In this document: piece after piece, positions 23,421-33,700 of the stretch | Position numbering within the stretch: position 1 is the first letter of the stretch | How the letters are laid out: each line of letters starts with the position of its first letter | From: CAYPAV01 sp964408805 | GTDB taxonomy: Bacteria; Pseudomonadota; Alphaproteobacteria; UBA8366 | DNA: 64,000 bases | Assembly: GCA_964408805.1 (NCBI GenBank) | Contig: CAYPAV010000006.1 | Coordinates: forward strand, 1-64,000 | Reading direction: 5' to 3' | Translations under genes and position numbers: made by a program | Notes under the pieces: generated by a model | The model's database searches: none | Seen by the model: the letters and a program-made list of their open reading frames with translations, nothing else | What the model was told of the DNA's origin: nothing

Positions 23421-26321
23421 TTACGCTTTCGAGACTTTACACAGGGTGACCTTGCTTTCCTGCATATTCGTCACCGAGTCATAGCCATAGGTGAAGGCCG
23501 TGTTGGCCGCCTCGCCGAGGACGTAGGGATCCGACGTCGCGGGATACTTGCCCCGTAGATCCTTGCCCTGGAAATGTCCGGCGAAGTGGAACGGCATGAA
23601 CACGACATCGCGGCCGACGCGTTCGGTTACCATGGCCATCACCTTGACCTTGGCACCTTCCGCACCCTCGACCCAGACCATCTCGCCGTCCCGGATGCCA
23701 AGGGTGTTGGCATTGAAGGGATTGATTTCGACGAACATGTCCTGTTGCAGTTCGGCCAGCCACGGGTTCGACCGCGACTCGTCGCCGCCACCCTCGTATT
23801 CGACCAGACGACCGGAGGTCATGATGATCGGATACTCCTTCGACACGTCCTTCTTTTGGATCGACGCGTAGAAGGTCGGGAGACGATACATCTGCCGGTC
23901 CGAATAGGTCTCGTATTTCGGCAGCAGATCACGCCGCGGCGTATAGAGAGGCTCGCGATGCAACGGGATCGGGTCCGGGAACGGCCACACCACCGTCCGC
24001 GCCTTGGCGTTGCCGAAGGGCGCACAGCCGTGCTTGATCGCAACCCGCTGGATGCCGCCCGATAGGTCGACTTTCCAGTTGGTCTTGTCACCGGCCACCT
24101 TCTCGATCGCCGCCCGCTCCTCGGCGGTTAGATCACCATCCCAACCGAGTTGCTTCAGGGTGGCCATCTTGAACTCGGGATACCCATCCTTGAGTTCGGA
24201 GCCCACCGCATAGGAGCCCTCGGCGAGAAGGTTGCTGCCCGCCAGATCGCTCGGCATCCCCTTGTGCTTCGGCGCTGTAACACCGAAACGCGCCCGGAAG
24301 GTCAAACCGCCCTCCCCGACCGGCTTCGAGGGATCGTAGAGAATCGGGGTTCCCGGATGCTTCATCTCCGCGGTTCCCCAGCAAGGCCATGGAAGCCCGT
24401 AAAACTCACCGTCGAGCGGTCCGCCCTTGGCCTGCAAGGTCGTCTTGTCGAAGGTGTGCTGGTGCTTCATATGGGCCTTCAGGCGGTCCGGCGACTGACC
24501 GGTATAGCCGATGGTCCACATGCCCTTGTTGAACTCGAGGGTGATGTCCTCGATCAGCGGATCGGTGCCGTTGATCTTGATGTTCTTGAACATCTCCTTC
24601 TCGAATCCGAGCTTCTTGGCGAGGAGATACATGATCTCGTGGTCGGATTTCGATTCGAAGATCGGATCGACCACCTTATCACGCCATTGCAGCGACCGGT
24701 TGGATGCGGTGACCGAGCCATAGGTCTCGAACTGCGTCGCCGCCGGCAGGAGGTATGTATTGTCCGTCCTGTCACCCATGACGGCCGAGACCGTCGGATA
24801 GGGATCGACGACCACCAGAAGGTCGAGCTTCGAGAACGCCTTCCAGAGGTCGTTGCCGCGGGTTTGCGAGTTCGTCGCATGGCCCCAGAACACCATCGCC
24901 CGGAGATTGTCGGGCTGGTCCATCTTGTCCTTCGCGGTCAAGACGCCGTCCGCCCAACGCGACACCGGGATGCCCTTCGACTGCATCAGCTTCTCGGTCG
25001 CGAACCGACCCTTGATGTAGTCGTAGGAGACGTCCCAAACGCGCGCCCAGTGCTTCCACGAACCCTTCTTGAGGCCGTAGTAGCCCGGCAGGCTGTGCGA
25101 GAGGATGCAGAAATCCGTCGCACCTTGGACGTTGTCATGGCCGCGGAAGATGTTGGCGCCGCCACCAGCCTTACCCATATTGCCGAGGGCCAGCTGGAGG
25201 ATGCAGTACGCCCGGGTATTGTTGTTCCCGTTCGTATGTTGCGTGCCGCCCATGCACCAGACCAGCGTGCCCGGCCGATTATTGGCCAGCAGCCGTGCCA
25301 CCCGCTTCATCTGCGAGCCCGGCGTGCCGGTGACACGCTCGACTTCGGCGGGATCCCACTTCTTCACCTCGCGGCGGATCGCCTCGAGACCCCAAACGCG
25401 CTGGCGGATGAATTCCTTGTCTTCCCAGCCGTTCTCGAAGATGTGCCAGAGGATACCCCAGATCAGCGCGACATCGGTGCCCGGACGGAAGCGCACAAAT
25501 TCGTCGGCATGCGCGGCCGTCCGCGTAAAGCGCGGATCGCAGACGATCAAGGGCGCGTTGTTCTGCTCCTTGGCCTTCAGGATATGCATCACCGCAACCG
25601 GATGCGCCTCGGCGGGATTGGACCCGATAAGGATCATCGACCGGCTGTTGTGAATGTCGTTGTAGTGGTTCGTCATGGCGCCGTAGCCCCAGGTGTTCGC
25701 CACACCCGCGACCGTGGTCGAATGACAAATCCGTGCCTGATGATCGCCGTTGTTCGAGCCCCAGAAGGCATAGAACTTACGGAACAGGTAGGATTGCTCG
25801 TTGTTGAACTTCGCCGAGCCGAGCCAATAGACCGAATCAGGACCCGACTTCTTGCGAATATCGAGCATCTTGTCGCCGATCTCGTTGATCGCCTGATCCC
25901 AGCTTAGCTTTTGCCACTTGCCGCCGACGAGCTTCATCGGGGATTTCAGCCGGCGTTCGCCATGCGCGTGCTCGCGCACCGAAGCGCCCTTGGCGCAATG
26001 AGCCCCGAGATTGAACGGGCTGTCGAAGCCGGGTTCCTGCCCGACCCAAACACCGTTCAGAACCTCGGCCATCACCGTGCAGCCGACCGAGCAATGTGTG
26101 CAGACCGACTTCACGGTCTTGACGGCACCTTGCCCGGGGGCCGCGGCATTCGCCTTCGTGACCATCCCGCCCGACAAAGCCGATGCGGCGGCAACGCCAC
26201 CCGCGGTCAATCCGGAACGGCGCAGGAACGTACGCCGATCGATTGCACCGCCGGTGAGACCACCCAACGACTTCGACAAACGGGGGCCATTCGCTACCCC
26301 ATTCGTCTTTTTCCTGAGCAT
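23421..26321 (-). CDS. fdhA: Formate dehydrogenase catalytic (molybdopterin) subunit
   Basis: A 966-residue Mo/W-bis-MGD oxidoreductase that oxidises formate to CO2. A Tat signal (RRTFLRR, residues 29-35) shows export in folded form to the periplasmic side. The N-terminal [4Fe-4S] cluster is bound by C74, C77, C81 and C109. The active-site residue is a cysteine, C199, followed by H200 in ICHSTTVAGVANTWG, so this is a Cys rather than selenocysteine enzyme and needs no UGA recoding. GGGAGAG lies before the ATG. It sits between the Tat-target peptide and the Fe-S subunit in the expected order. Confidence 0.96.
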   Translation of the reverse strand: MLRKKTNGVANGPRLSKSLGGLTGGAIDRRTFLRRSGLTAGGVAAASALSGGMVTKANAAAPGQGAVKTVKSVCTHCSVGCTVMAEVLNGVWVGQEPGFDSPFNLGAHCAKGASVREHAHGERRLKSPMKLVGGKWQKLSWDQAINEIGDKMLDIRKKSGPDSVYWLGSAKFNNEQSYLFRKFYAFWGSNNGDHQARICHSTTVAGVANTWGYGAMTNHYNDIHNSRSMILIGSNPAEAHPVAVMHILKAKEQNNAPLIVCDPRFTRTAAHADEFVRFRPGTDVALIWGILWHIFENGWEDKEFIRQRVWGLEAIRREVKKWDPAEVERVTGTPGSQMKRVARLLANNRPGTLVWCMGGTQHTNGNNNTRAYCILQLALGNMGKAGGGANIFRGHDNVQGATDFCILSHSLPGYYGLKKGSWKHWARVWDVSYDYIKGRFATEKLMQSKGIPVSRWADGVLTAKDKMDQPDNLRAMVFWGHATNSQTRGNDLWKAFSKLDLLVVVDPYPTVSAVMGDRTDNTYLLPAATQFETYGSVTASNRSLQWRDKVVDPIFESKSDHEIMYLLAKKLGFEKEMFKNIKINGTDPLIEDITLEFNKGMWTIGYTGQSPDRLKAHMKHQHTFDKTTLQAKGGPLDGEFYGLPWPCWGTAEMKHPGTPILYDPSKPVGEGGLTFRARFGVTAPKHKGMPSDLAGSNLLAEGSYAVGSELKDGYPEFKMATLKQLGWDGDLTAEERAAIEKVAGDKTNWKVDLSGGIQRVAIKHGCAPFGNAKARTVVWPFPDPIPLHREPLYTPRRDLLPKYETYSDRQMYRLPTFYASIQKKDVSKEYPIIMTSGRLVEYEGGGDESRSNPWLAELQQDMFVEINPFNANTLGIRDGEMVWVEGAEGAKVKVMAMVTERVGRDVVFMPFHFAGHFQGKDLRGKYPATSDPYVLGEAANTAFTYGYDSVTNMQESKVTLCKVSKA

Positions 26322-26346
26322 TTCTCTCTCCCGCTATAGGGCGAAG

Positions 26347-26544
26347 CTAAAACTTCGCGAGCTCGTAATAGGTTTTGACATGGGCCGTCTCCCGATAGCC
26401 GGCGGATTTGCCGTCTTCCGGCGAAGCAGCCTCGGCGGCTCCCGACGCGCCCGCGACGGCCGCGGCCCCGGCGACACCGCCAAGCCCGGCCAATCTCAGA
26501 AAATCGCGACGCGGAACCGTGTTCCCGTCCTTTTCCTTACTCAT
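26347..26544 (-). CDS. Formate dehydrogenase region Tat-target small protein
   Basis: A 65-residue peptide of the family called formate dehydrogenase region TAT target (TIGR02811 type). It has a twin-arginine motif PRRDFLRLAG, an alanine-rich hydrophobic stretch to about residue 40, and a short mature tail ending YYELAKF. The ATG at 26544 follows AAGGTGAG and removes a short N-terminal extension of the open frame. It lies 25 nt before the catalytic subunit gene, as in other FDH3 clusters. It probably helps Tat export or assembly of the complex, but its mechanism is not established. Confidence 0.9.
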   Translation of the reverse strand: MSKEKDGNTVPRRDFLRLAGLGGVAGAAAVAGASGAAEAASPEDGKSAGYRETAHVKTYYELAKF

Positions 26545-26623
26545 CGACTCACCTTTCGGTCTCATCGTCAAAACGCGGCTCGCATTCGCCGACGGGTTCG
26601 CCGCGATGTCCCGTCACGTAACG

Positions 26624-27241
26624 TCACGTCACCATCTGGAAGGCCGTCGCCTCGATGCCCATGAATACCCGGCCGATGGTGCCGACCGGCATATAGAGCA
26701 CCGCCGAATCGGCGGCTTCCAAATCCTCGTAAAACCGTTCTCCCCAGGGGGCGATATGTGCTTCGAAAAACGCCTTCTGTTCCGCCAGCGTGGCCGGCGC
26801 GCCGAAGGCACCCGTGATGAGCCCGGCCATCATGTCGCTCAAAGCGGCCATGTGATCCTCGGGATCGGTCACGTCCTCGGCGCGCTCGATACCATGCGCC
26901 GCCATGTCGCGGCGCACATTCGCCAGCGGTTTTTCATTCAAGAATCCAGTAAGGTAATAAGAGGCATAGGGCAGCAGCTCGCCCCGAACGACCCCAATAA
27001 AGAGCGCGTTGTATTCGTCTTCGATCGCCTCGGGTGTCGCCGCGTCCGCGGTCCGTGACAGAACCGTCATCGCCCGGCCGAGATCAGTCGCGTCATCGCC
27101 GCCCAGTCCGCGCGCCAAATGAATCAACTCATCACCCGGCGGCGCCGCCAAGAAGCGCGCCAATAGCTGGTAGAGTTGCGCCCGCAGAAGATCCTCTTCG
27201 GGAACCTCCGAGACCGTCTCGCCTCTATCCGGCAATACCAT
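26624..27241 (-). CDS. TorD/DmsD-family chaperone for formate dehydrogenase
   Basis: A 205-residue, all-helical cytoplasmic chaperone of the TorD family, which binds the Tat signal of molybdoenzymes and helps cofactor insertion. Typical features are the N-terminal LLRAQLYQLLARFLAAPP, the central EDEYNALFIGVVRGELLPYASYYLTGFL and the C-terminal EAHIAPWGERFYEDLEAA. It precedes the Tat-target peptide and catalytic subunit on the same strand, so formate dehydrogenase is the likely client. The start follows an AGGGCGGGAA ribosome site. Confidence 0.9.
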   Translation of the reverse strand: MVLPDRGETVSEVPEEDLLRAQLYQLLARFLAAPPGDELIHLARGLGGDDATDLGRAMTVLSRTADAATPEAIEDEYNALFIGVVRGELLPYASYYLTGFLNEKPLANVRRDMAAHGIERAEDVTDPEDHMAALSDMMAGLITGAFGAPATLAEQKAFFEAHIAPWGERFYEDLEAADSAVLYMPVGTIGRVFMGIEATAFQMVT

Positions 27242-27366
27242 TTCCCGCCCTATTATTCTTGGTTTGCTCCCCGGCTCATTCGTCGACCGGAGATGCCTCC
27301 CTAATTCAAAAAAAAGCTTAACCCAAATTTAACCGCGCTGTGAACAAAAATAATCGTGATCTCAGC

Positions 27367-27378
27367 CTACCATGGTAG
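27367..27378. promoter_or_regulatory. 12-nt perfect palindrome upstream of the TorD-like gene
   Basis: CTACCATGGTAG is an exact palindrome in the 175-nt gap between the DUF3306 stop and the TorD-like start, 126 nt from the latter. It may be a regulator site, or chance. The gap is A-rich (a run of eight A at about 27308-27315), unlike the surrounding coding DNA, and may contain an internal promoter for the structural genes. Confidence 0.25.
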
Positions 27379-27416
27379 TTTTGTTAGAATTGCAGATAGC
27401 CATCAAAAACACAAAC

Positions 27417-27968
27417 TCAAGAACTCTTGGTATCCGTTTCGTCATCTTCCGAGTCGGGATCGGAACCACTGCGCTCATCATCTGCATCCGACTCCGCTTC
27501 AGCGCTTTGGGAGGCTTCCGAACTCTCCGGTTCCGCCTCGTTTTCGGCAACCTCCCCATCCTCCTTTTCTTCATCCTCGTCGACATACCCCTTGCCAATT
27601 TCGTAATTGGACAGGCCCTCGGCGATTTTGACGACAACGGAATAATCTTCGTCGTAGTCATTCATCCCATCGAGTTCGCCGAAGATTGGAACCAAGCGCC
27701 ACATGCGCCGAAGCGCCAAATTGCGCAACTCGTCCGGCACGCCCTCCTTCATGAAGACGGTAAAATCGGACTCCGCGGTCAGATTTTCGATGTCCGGTAG
27801 GTCGAGCGCCTCGACGGATTCCGCTTCATCCGCATCCGTGGTCTCCGAAGTCGGCATCGGTGGCGGCCCCGCGGCAGCCGATGCGAGATCGGGACTCGTC
27901 GCGGGTTTCTCCACCGCCGCCGACTTCCGCTTGGCCCAGCGGGACAGAAAGCGTTCGTCCTCAACCAT
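27417..27968 (-). CDS. DUF3306 protein of formate dehydrogenase cluster
   Basis: A 183-residue protein of the DUF3306 family. The conserved part is the N-terminal FLSRWAKRKSA and a central TAESDFTVFMKEGVPDELRNLALRRMWRL segment; the C-terminal 60 residues are a low-complexity tail of Glu, Asp and Ser. DUF3306 genes accompany FDH3-type formate dehydrogenases with DUF3305, but their function is not established. The start at 27968 overlaps the end of the DUF3305 gene by 8 nt, so the two are translationally coupled. A longer frame upstream is out of family. Confidence 0.85.
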   Translation of the reverse strand: MVEDERFLSRWAKRKSAAVEKPATSPDLASAAAGPPPMPTSETTDADEAESVEALDLPDIENLTAESDFTVFMKEGVPDELRNLALRRMWRLVPIFGELDGMNDYDEDYSVVVKIAEGLSNYEIGKGYVDEDEEKEDGEVAENEAEPESSEASQSAEAESDADDERSGSDPDSEDDETDTKSS

Positions 27969-28506
27969 CACGGCGCACCGGGCGGCTGACGGGAATGTTT
28001 TCCGGGCGACGAACAAAGACCTCGCGCTCTTCCTTGTGATTGCGGAGACGACGCTTCTTGAAGGGTTCGTCCTCGTGATGGGCGTCGATGAAGGCCTGGA
28101 CCCAGGCAATGATCCCGTCGGGCATCGTCACCGGTTCGACGATCTCGTCGCCCGCATCGAGATAATCCTGGGCTTCGTACGGCGACACCGTCGCCAGAAA
28201 AGGTTCGACCTCGAATTCCGGGTCGTCGTCGTCATCGGACGTATCGCGCAAGAGGACGTAGATAGATGGGACTTCTTCCGAAAGATTTACCTTGTAGGCC
28301 TCCGTCTCCCCGCGAAAGAGCTCAAGTGAGAGCGTGCCCGCGTGGTAGCGAATCCAGCCTTCGCCCCGTTCCATCACGCGCCACTCATCGATCTCGGGCG
28401 CGCCCGCGAAGACCGCAACCGGCGCCCAGACATGATCCTCCCAGGGATTGTCGATCTCGCGACGCTCGACGACGATGCCGAGCGGCAACCTTTCGACCTT
28501 GTCCAT
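27961..28506 (-). CDS. DUF3305 protein of formate dehydrogenase cluster
   Basis: A 181-residue protein of the DUF3305 family. Its N-terminal half matches the family: GIVVERREIDNPWEDHVWAPVAVFAG, then GEGWIRYHAGTLSLELFRGETEAYKVNL and a VYVLL-like strand IYVLLRD. The ATG at 28506 is preceded by GAGGGAGAG, which favours it over the upstream start at 28527. It is the first gene of the minus-strand formate dehydrogenase run and is divergent from the four-cluster Fe-S protein across 122 nt. Function unknown; constant association with formate dehydrogenase suggests maturation. Confidence 0.85.
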   Translation of the reverse strand: MDKVERLPLGIVVERREIDNPWEDHVWAPVAVFAGAPEIDEWRVMERGEGWIRYHAGTLSLELFRGETEAYKVNLSEEVPSIYVLLRDTSDDDDDPEFEVEPFLATVSPYEAQDYLDAGDEIVEPVTMPDGIIAWVQAFIDAHHEDEPFKKRRLRNHKEEREVFVRRPENIPVSRPVRRDG

Positions 28507-28628
28507 CTCGCTCTCCCTCGCCGACATCCTAAGCACCGACCGCCCGGGCCGCCAAGTCTTTCCCGTATTGGCAAGCGGAAGCCACGCCGCGTACACTCGC
28601 CGCCGTTCAAGGGGGAAAGGGAGAGCCC

Positions 28629-30698
28629 ATGCGCATCAACCGGAAGCGCGTGCTGGTCTGTAACTGCGAGGGTACGATGTCCCTCGACGGCGCGGATTTG
28701 GCGAAGGCCTGCGAGGCGGATTCGCCGCCCGAGGTGCAAAGCCAGCTCTGCCGCGCCCAGTTTGAGAATTTCCAAACGGCCCTGAAGGAGGACGGCGCGC
28801 TGGTCGTCGCCTGCACCCAGGAGGCGCCGCTCTTTGCTGAAACCGCCGTGATGGAAGCGCCCGACAAGGAGCTTGCCTTCACGAACATCCGCGAACGTGC
28901 CGGTTGGGCAGAGGACGCGAAGGCCGCCGGCCCGAAAATCGCGGCCCTGCTCGCCGAAGCGACACTCGATATCGCGCCCGCCCCATCCATCGATATGAAA
29001 TCGGCGGGGGTCTGCCTCGTCTATGGCGCCTCGGACCAGGCGATCGAGGTCGCCCGGCAGCTGGCGACCCGGCTCGAAGTGACGATCCTCCTCTCCGACA
29101 GCACCGACGTCATCCCGCCCCCGGTGATGGACGTCGCGATCTTCCAAGGCGAAATCACAGCGGCAAAGGGACATCTCGGCGCCTTCGAGATCGCCGTCGA
29201 TGGATACGCCCCGCTCGTCGTCTCGTCGCGCTCGGCGCTTACCTTCGAGGCGGCGCGTAACGGTGCGATGTCGCAATGCGATCTGATCCTCGACCTCACC
29301 GGCCGGGCCCCGCTCTTCCCGGCACCGGAGAAACGAGACGGATATTTCAATCCGGATCCCGGCAATCCCGCCGCGGTCCAGCGCGCTCTCTTCGATCTCG
29401 TCGACCTGGTGGGCGAATTCGAGAAGCCGATCTATGTCGACTACCGCGCCGATATCTGCGCCCATGCGCGCAGCCAGATCACGGGCTGTACCCGCTGCCT
29501 GGACGTCTGCCCGGCCTCGGCGATCCAGTCCGCGGACGACGGCGTTGAATTCGACGCCTATCTCTGCGGCGGCTGCGGCGGCTGCAATAGCGTTTGCCCC
29601 ACCGGCGCCGCGAGTTACGTCATGCCGCGGAATGCCGATCTATATGCCCGGCTGCGCACCCTCCTCGCCACTTACTACCGCGCCGGCGGCGAGGATGCCG
29701 TTCTGCTGGTTCATGACGATTCGCACGGCGAGGAGCTGATGTCGATGATGGCGCGATTCGGTCGCGGCCTTCCGGGGAACGTGCTGCCCTTCGCCCTCAA
29801 CGAGGTGACGCAGATCGGCTTCGATTTCCTTGCCTTGGCCCTGGCACAGGGGGCCGCGCGGATCGTCCTCCTCGCACCGCCGAAACGCGGCGAGGAACTC
29901 GCGGGTTTGGCGGCCGCGATCGGTCTCGCCGAGACCGTGATGAATGGGCTCGGTCATGGCGGCGGGCGTGTTGAAGTCCTCGTCGAGAACGATCCGCAAG
30001 TCCTGGAGGCGCACCTCCACGAAGCGCGCCCGGTCAAGCCCGCCGGCCGGGCCGACTTTCTGGCACTTGGCGATCGAAGAGAGGTAACACGCCTCTCGCT
30101 TGCCGCCCTTCACGGCGCCGCCTTGACACCGGTGGAGCAGCTGCCGCTTGCCCCTGGCGCACCGTTCGGACAGATCGTCGTCGATGCAGAGAACTGCACG
30201 CTCTGTCTCGCCTGCGTTGGTGCCTGTCCGGCGGGGGCGCTTCTCGACAACCCGGACATGCCGGAACTGAGATTCCTTGAATCCAACTGCATTCAATGCG
30301 GCATTTGTCGGGCGACCTGTCCTGAACACGTCATCTCGCTCGAGCCGCGCTACAACTTCGCCGATGCGGCGGCCGATCCGCGCCGGATCAAGACGGAGGA
30401 ACCGTTCGAATGCGTGCGCTGCGGCAAGCCCTTCGGCACCAAGAGCTCGATCGAGCGCATCGTCGAACAGCTCGCCAACAAGCATTCGATGTTCCAAGAC
30501 GAAGCCGTCATCGAGCGCATCAAGATGTGCGAGGACTGCCGAGTCATCGATCAACTGGAAGCGCGCGACGACCCGATGCGCGGCGCCGACCGGCCCGTCA
30601 CCCGAACGACCGAGGACTACCTCCGCGAACCGGAGATCGAAGAAGCCCGCCGACAGGTGCTCGAAGACCGGGAACGGGACGATGACGAGGATGGCTAG
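28629..30698 (+). CDS. Large 4Fe-4S protein of formate dehydrogenase cluster
   Basis: A 689-residue cytoplasmic iron-sulfur protein. It has four typical [4Fe-4S] sites in two pairs: CTRCLDVCP with CGGCGGCNSVCP in the middle, and CTLCLACVGACP with CIQCGICRATCP near residues 520-565. A C-terminal CVRCGKPF...CEDC pair may bind zinc. The N-terminal third (VLVCNCEGTMSLDG) and the inter-cluster part (VLLVHDDSHGEELMSMM) recall HdrA/MvhD-like modules. This protein type accompanies FDH3 operons in alphaproteobacteria, perhaps supplying electrons or sulfur for cofactor maturation; the role is not proven. It is divergent from DUF3305 and starts after AAGGGAGAG. Confidence 0.85.
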   Translation: MRINRKRVLVCNCEGTMSLDGADLAKACEADSPPEVQSQLCRAQFENFQTALKEDGALVVACTQEAPLFAETAVMEAPDKELAFTNIRERAGWAEDAKAAGPKIAALLAEATLDIAPAPSIDMKSAGVCLVYGASDQAIEVARQLATRLEVTILLSDSTDVIPPPVMDVAIFQGEITAAKGHLGAFEIAVDGYAPLVVSSRSALTFEAARNGAMSQCDLILDLTGRAPLFPAPEKRDGYFNPDPGNPAAVQRALFDLVDLVGEFEKPIYVDYRADICAHARSQITGCTRCLDVCPASAIQSADDGVEFDAYLCGGCGGCNSVCPTGAASYVMPRNADLYARLRTLLATYYRAGGEDAVLLVHDDSHGEELMSMMARFGRGLPGNVLPFALNEVTQIGFDFLALALAQGAARIVLLAPPKRGEELAGLAAAIGLAETVMNGLGHGGGRVEVLVENDPQVLEAHLHEARPVKPAGRADFLALGDRREVTRLSLAALHGAALTPVEQLPLAPGAPFGQIVVDAENCTLCLACVGACPAGALLDNPDMPELRFLESNCIQCGICRATCPEHVISLEPRYNFADAAADPRRIKTEEPFECVRCGKPFGTKSSIERIVEQLANKHSMFQDEAVIERIKMCEDCRVIDQLEARDDPMRGADRPVTRTTEDYLREPEIEEARRQVLEDRERDDDEDG

Positions 30699-30707
30699 GG
30701 AGCCGCG

Positions 30708-33700
30708 ATGAAGTCCGATGCAAGGGTCGTGGTCATCGGTGGCGGTGTCGTCGGTTGCAGCGTTATTTACCACCTCACGAAACTCGGCTGGAAGGATGTC
30801 GTTCTTCTCGAGAAGGAAGAGCTGACCTCGGGCTCGACCTGGCACGCGGCGGCCAACGGCAACACCTTCAACGCCAACCCGGCGACCGCCGAGATGATGC
30901 GCCGAACCTTCGATCTCTGGCCGATATTGGAGAAGGAAACCGGGCAAAGTCTGTCGAGCCATCCGGTGGGCGGGCTCATGCTGGCGGAGACGCCGGATCG
31001 ACTCGACGAGATCCGGCGGATCTCGGGGATTGGCCGCACGCTCGGCTATGAATACGAACTTCTGGGGCCGAACGAGGTTCGGCAATTCCATCCCCTCGTC
31101 GATCCGACGGATCTCCTGGGCGCCATCTACGATCCGATGGGCGGCCATGTCGACCCCTATGGAATCACGATGGCCTACGCAAAGGGCGCCCAAGCGAAAG
31201 GCGCGGAGATCAATCGGCGAACCCCGGTTAGCGGTCTCCGTCCGCTTGCTGGCGGCGACTGGATGGTCGAAACGCCGGCGGGAGAGATCCGCGCCGGCGT
31301 TATCGTCAACGCCGCCGGTTTCTACGCCAACGAAATCGCGGCCATGACCGGTGCGCGCCTGCCGATGCATGCGATGGAGCACCAATACCTCGTCACCGAG
31401 GCGATCCCGGAGGTCGCGGCCCTGGACGCCGAATCGCCGGTGGTTCGCGATGTCGACCGGTCCTATTACGCACGCCACGAGGGCGAGGGCTATCTTGTCG
31501 GCATCTACGAGCAGGACTCCCGGACCTTCGGCGAGAACGGCATGCCCGCCGATTTCGCGATGGAGTTGCTGCCGCCCGATTTGGACCGGATCGGGAGCTA
31601 TTACGAGGCCGCGTCCGAACGGCTCCCATTCCTGAGGGATGCCGGCTTGAAAAGAATCGTCAACGGGCCGTTCTGCTTCACCCCCGACGTCCGCCCGCTT
31701 CTTGGCTGGATGCCGGGCCAGCGGAACCATTTCTGCGCGGCCGGCTTCCTTGCCGGAATTTCGATGGGCGGCGGCTACGGCGAGCAGATCGCCGAATGGA
31801 TCGTCGAAGGTCGCCCCTCTATCGATCTCTCCGATTGCGATGTCGCGCGATTCGGGGCCTGGGCAAACGACGAGTTCGCGCTCGAACGTGCCCACCATGC
31901 CTATTCGACGCGCTACAAGATTCACTACCCCTCCGAGGAAATTCCCGACGGCCGGCCAGTCCGCAAGCCGCCGCTTTACGATCGCTACGTCGAACAAGGC
32001 GCCGTCTTCGGCAACACGTACGGCTGGGAGCGGCCGCTTTGGTTCGCGCCCGAGGGTAGCGAGGCGCGGGATATTTACAGTTTCCGTCGCGGCAACTGGT
32101 TCGATGCCGTCGGCATGGAATGCCGGGCACTCCGGGGCGCCGTCGGATTGATCAATATCCAGCCTTATGCGAATTACGATGTGACCGGCCCCGGGGCGGC
32201 GAACCTCCTGGACCGGCTTCTCGCCAATCGTCTGCCGGCCGCCGACGACCGTATTCGCCTTGCCCCCCTCCTGGATGAAAAGGGCGGCTATATCGGCGAT
32301 TTGACCGTGCTCCGCCTCGCGGCCGATCGATACCGGTTGACCGGCGCGGGCGCGATGCAGGGCATTCACATGCGCTGGTTTCGGCACCATGGCCGCGACG
32401 CGGATGCGACCATCGTCAATCGCAGCGACGAGATCGCGGGTTTTTCGATCGCCGGACCGAAGGCGGGACAACTCGTCGAGCGCCTGCTCGGCCGCGACAT
32501 TGCGGCGGTGCCCTTTCTTTCGGGCCTGGAGACCAAGGTCTCGGGCATCGACATTCTTTTGATGCGGATCGGCTTCACCGGGGAATTAGGATACGAATTA
32601 CATGCGCCCCTCGAAGCGCAAATCGATCTATATGATGCGATCCACGCGGCGGGCGCGGCATTCGGGCTTCGCGATGTCGGCGCCCGCGCGGCTGAAACCC
32701 TTCGGCTGGAGAAGCTTTACCCTCGTTTTGGAACGGAACTCACATCCGAGGTGACCCCCCACGAAACCGGCCAAGGCTGTTTCGTGGATCTGGAGAAAGG
32801 CGACTTCGTCGGCCGCGACGCCCTTCGGGCCCGTCCAGAAGGCGCGCGTATTCGCGCCAATATCAAACAGAATTCGCCCTCGCTCGGCGAGGATGAACTG
32901 GACGAAATGGTTGCCGAGCGATTCGACCGGATCGATCAGCTGGATATCGTGGGCGGCGAGCGGCAGGTTCCTGGCGGGCGATGGCGCTATAGTATCGACC
33001 GGAAAACGCTCCACGGCGACTATGTTTCGCTCCGCATGGATATCACCGAGCGGAAACAGACCGAGATCGCCCTACTGGCTGCGAAACACGAGGCCGACAT
33101 GGCCAACGAGGCCAAATCCCAATTCCTGGCCGCCATGAGCCATGAGTTGAGGACGCCCTTGAACGCCATTCTCGGATTCTCGGACATCTTGCGGAATGAG
33201 TTTTTCGGCTCGCTCGGCGAACCTAAATATCAGGATTACGCCAACGACATCCACAACAGTGGCGAACATTTGCTCTCGCTGGTCAATGATCTGCTTGATA
33301 TCTCGACCATCGAAGCGGGCAAGGTTTCCCTGACCAAGGAACGATTAACGGTCGAGGAGATCTTCGCCGACAGCTATCAGTTCATCGCCGAGGAAGCGGC
33401 GGGCAAGGGGATCGAGCTGGTAAAGCATACGGCCGACGATTTGCCGACGATTTTGGTCGATCGGCGGGCGATCCGGCAGATATTCCTCAACTTGCTTTCC
33501 AATGCCCTCAAACACACACCTGAGGGCGGCAAGGTCTCGATGTCGGCGAAGAGATCGGAAACGGAAACCATTTTTGAAATCGCCGACACGGGAAGCGGTA
33601 TCCCCCCTGAATTGATACCTCACCTGGGCGATCCCTTCATGCGCGGCGAGAGTGACCGGGAGAAAGCCGCCGAAAGCTGGGGCCTCGGGCTCACGATCAC

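Noticed and set aside
24150..25907. Plus-strand open frame of 585 codons
   Set aside because: It is opposite the catalytic formate dehydrogenase gene and shows no domain motif.
23421..26321. Selenocysteine in the formate dehydrogenase catalytic subunit
   Set aside because: The active-site position is a cysteine codon (C199) and there is no in-frame UGA.
29640..32471. Minus-strand open frame of 943 codons
   Set aside because: It lies opposite the Fe-S protein and flavoprotein genes, which have clear families, and its own residues match no family. Long antisense frames are expected in GC-rich coding DNA.
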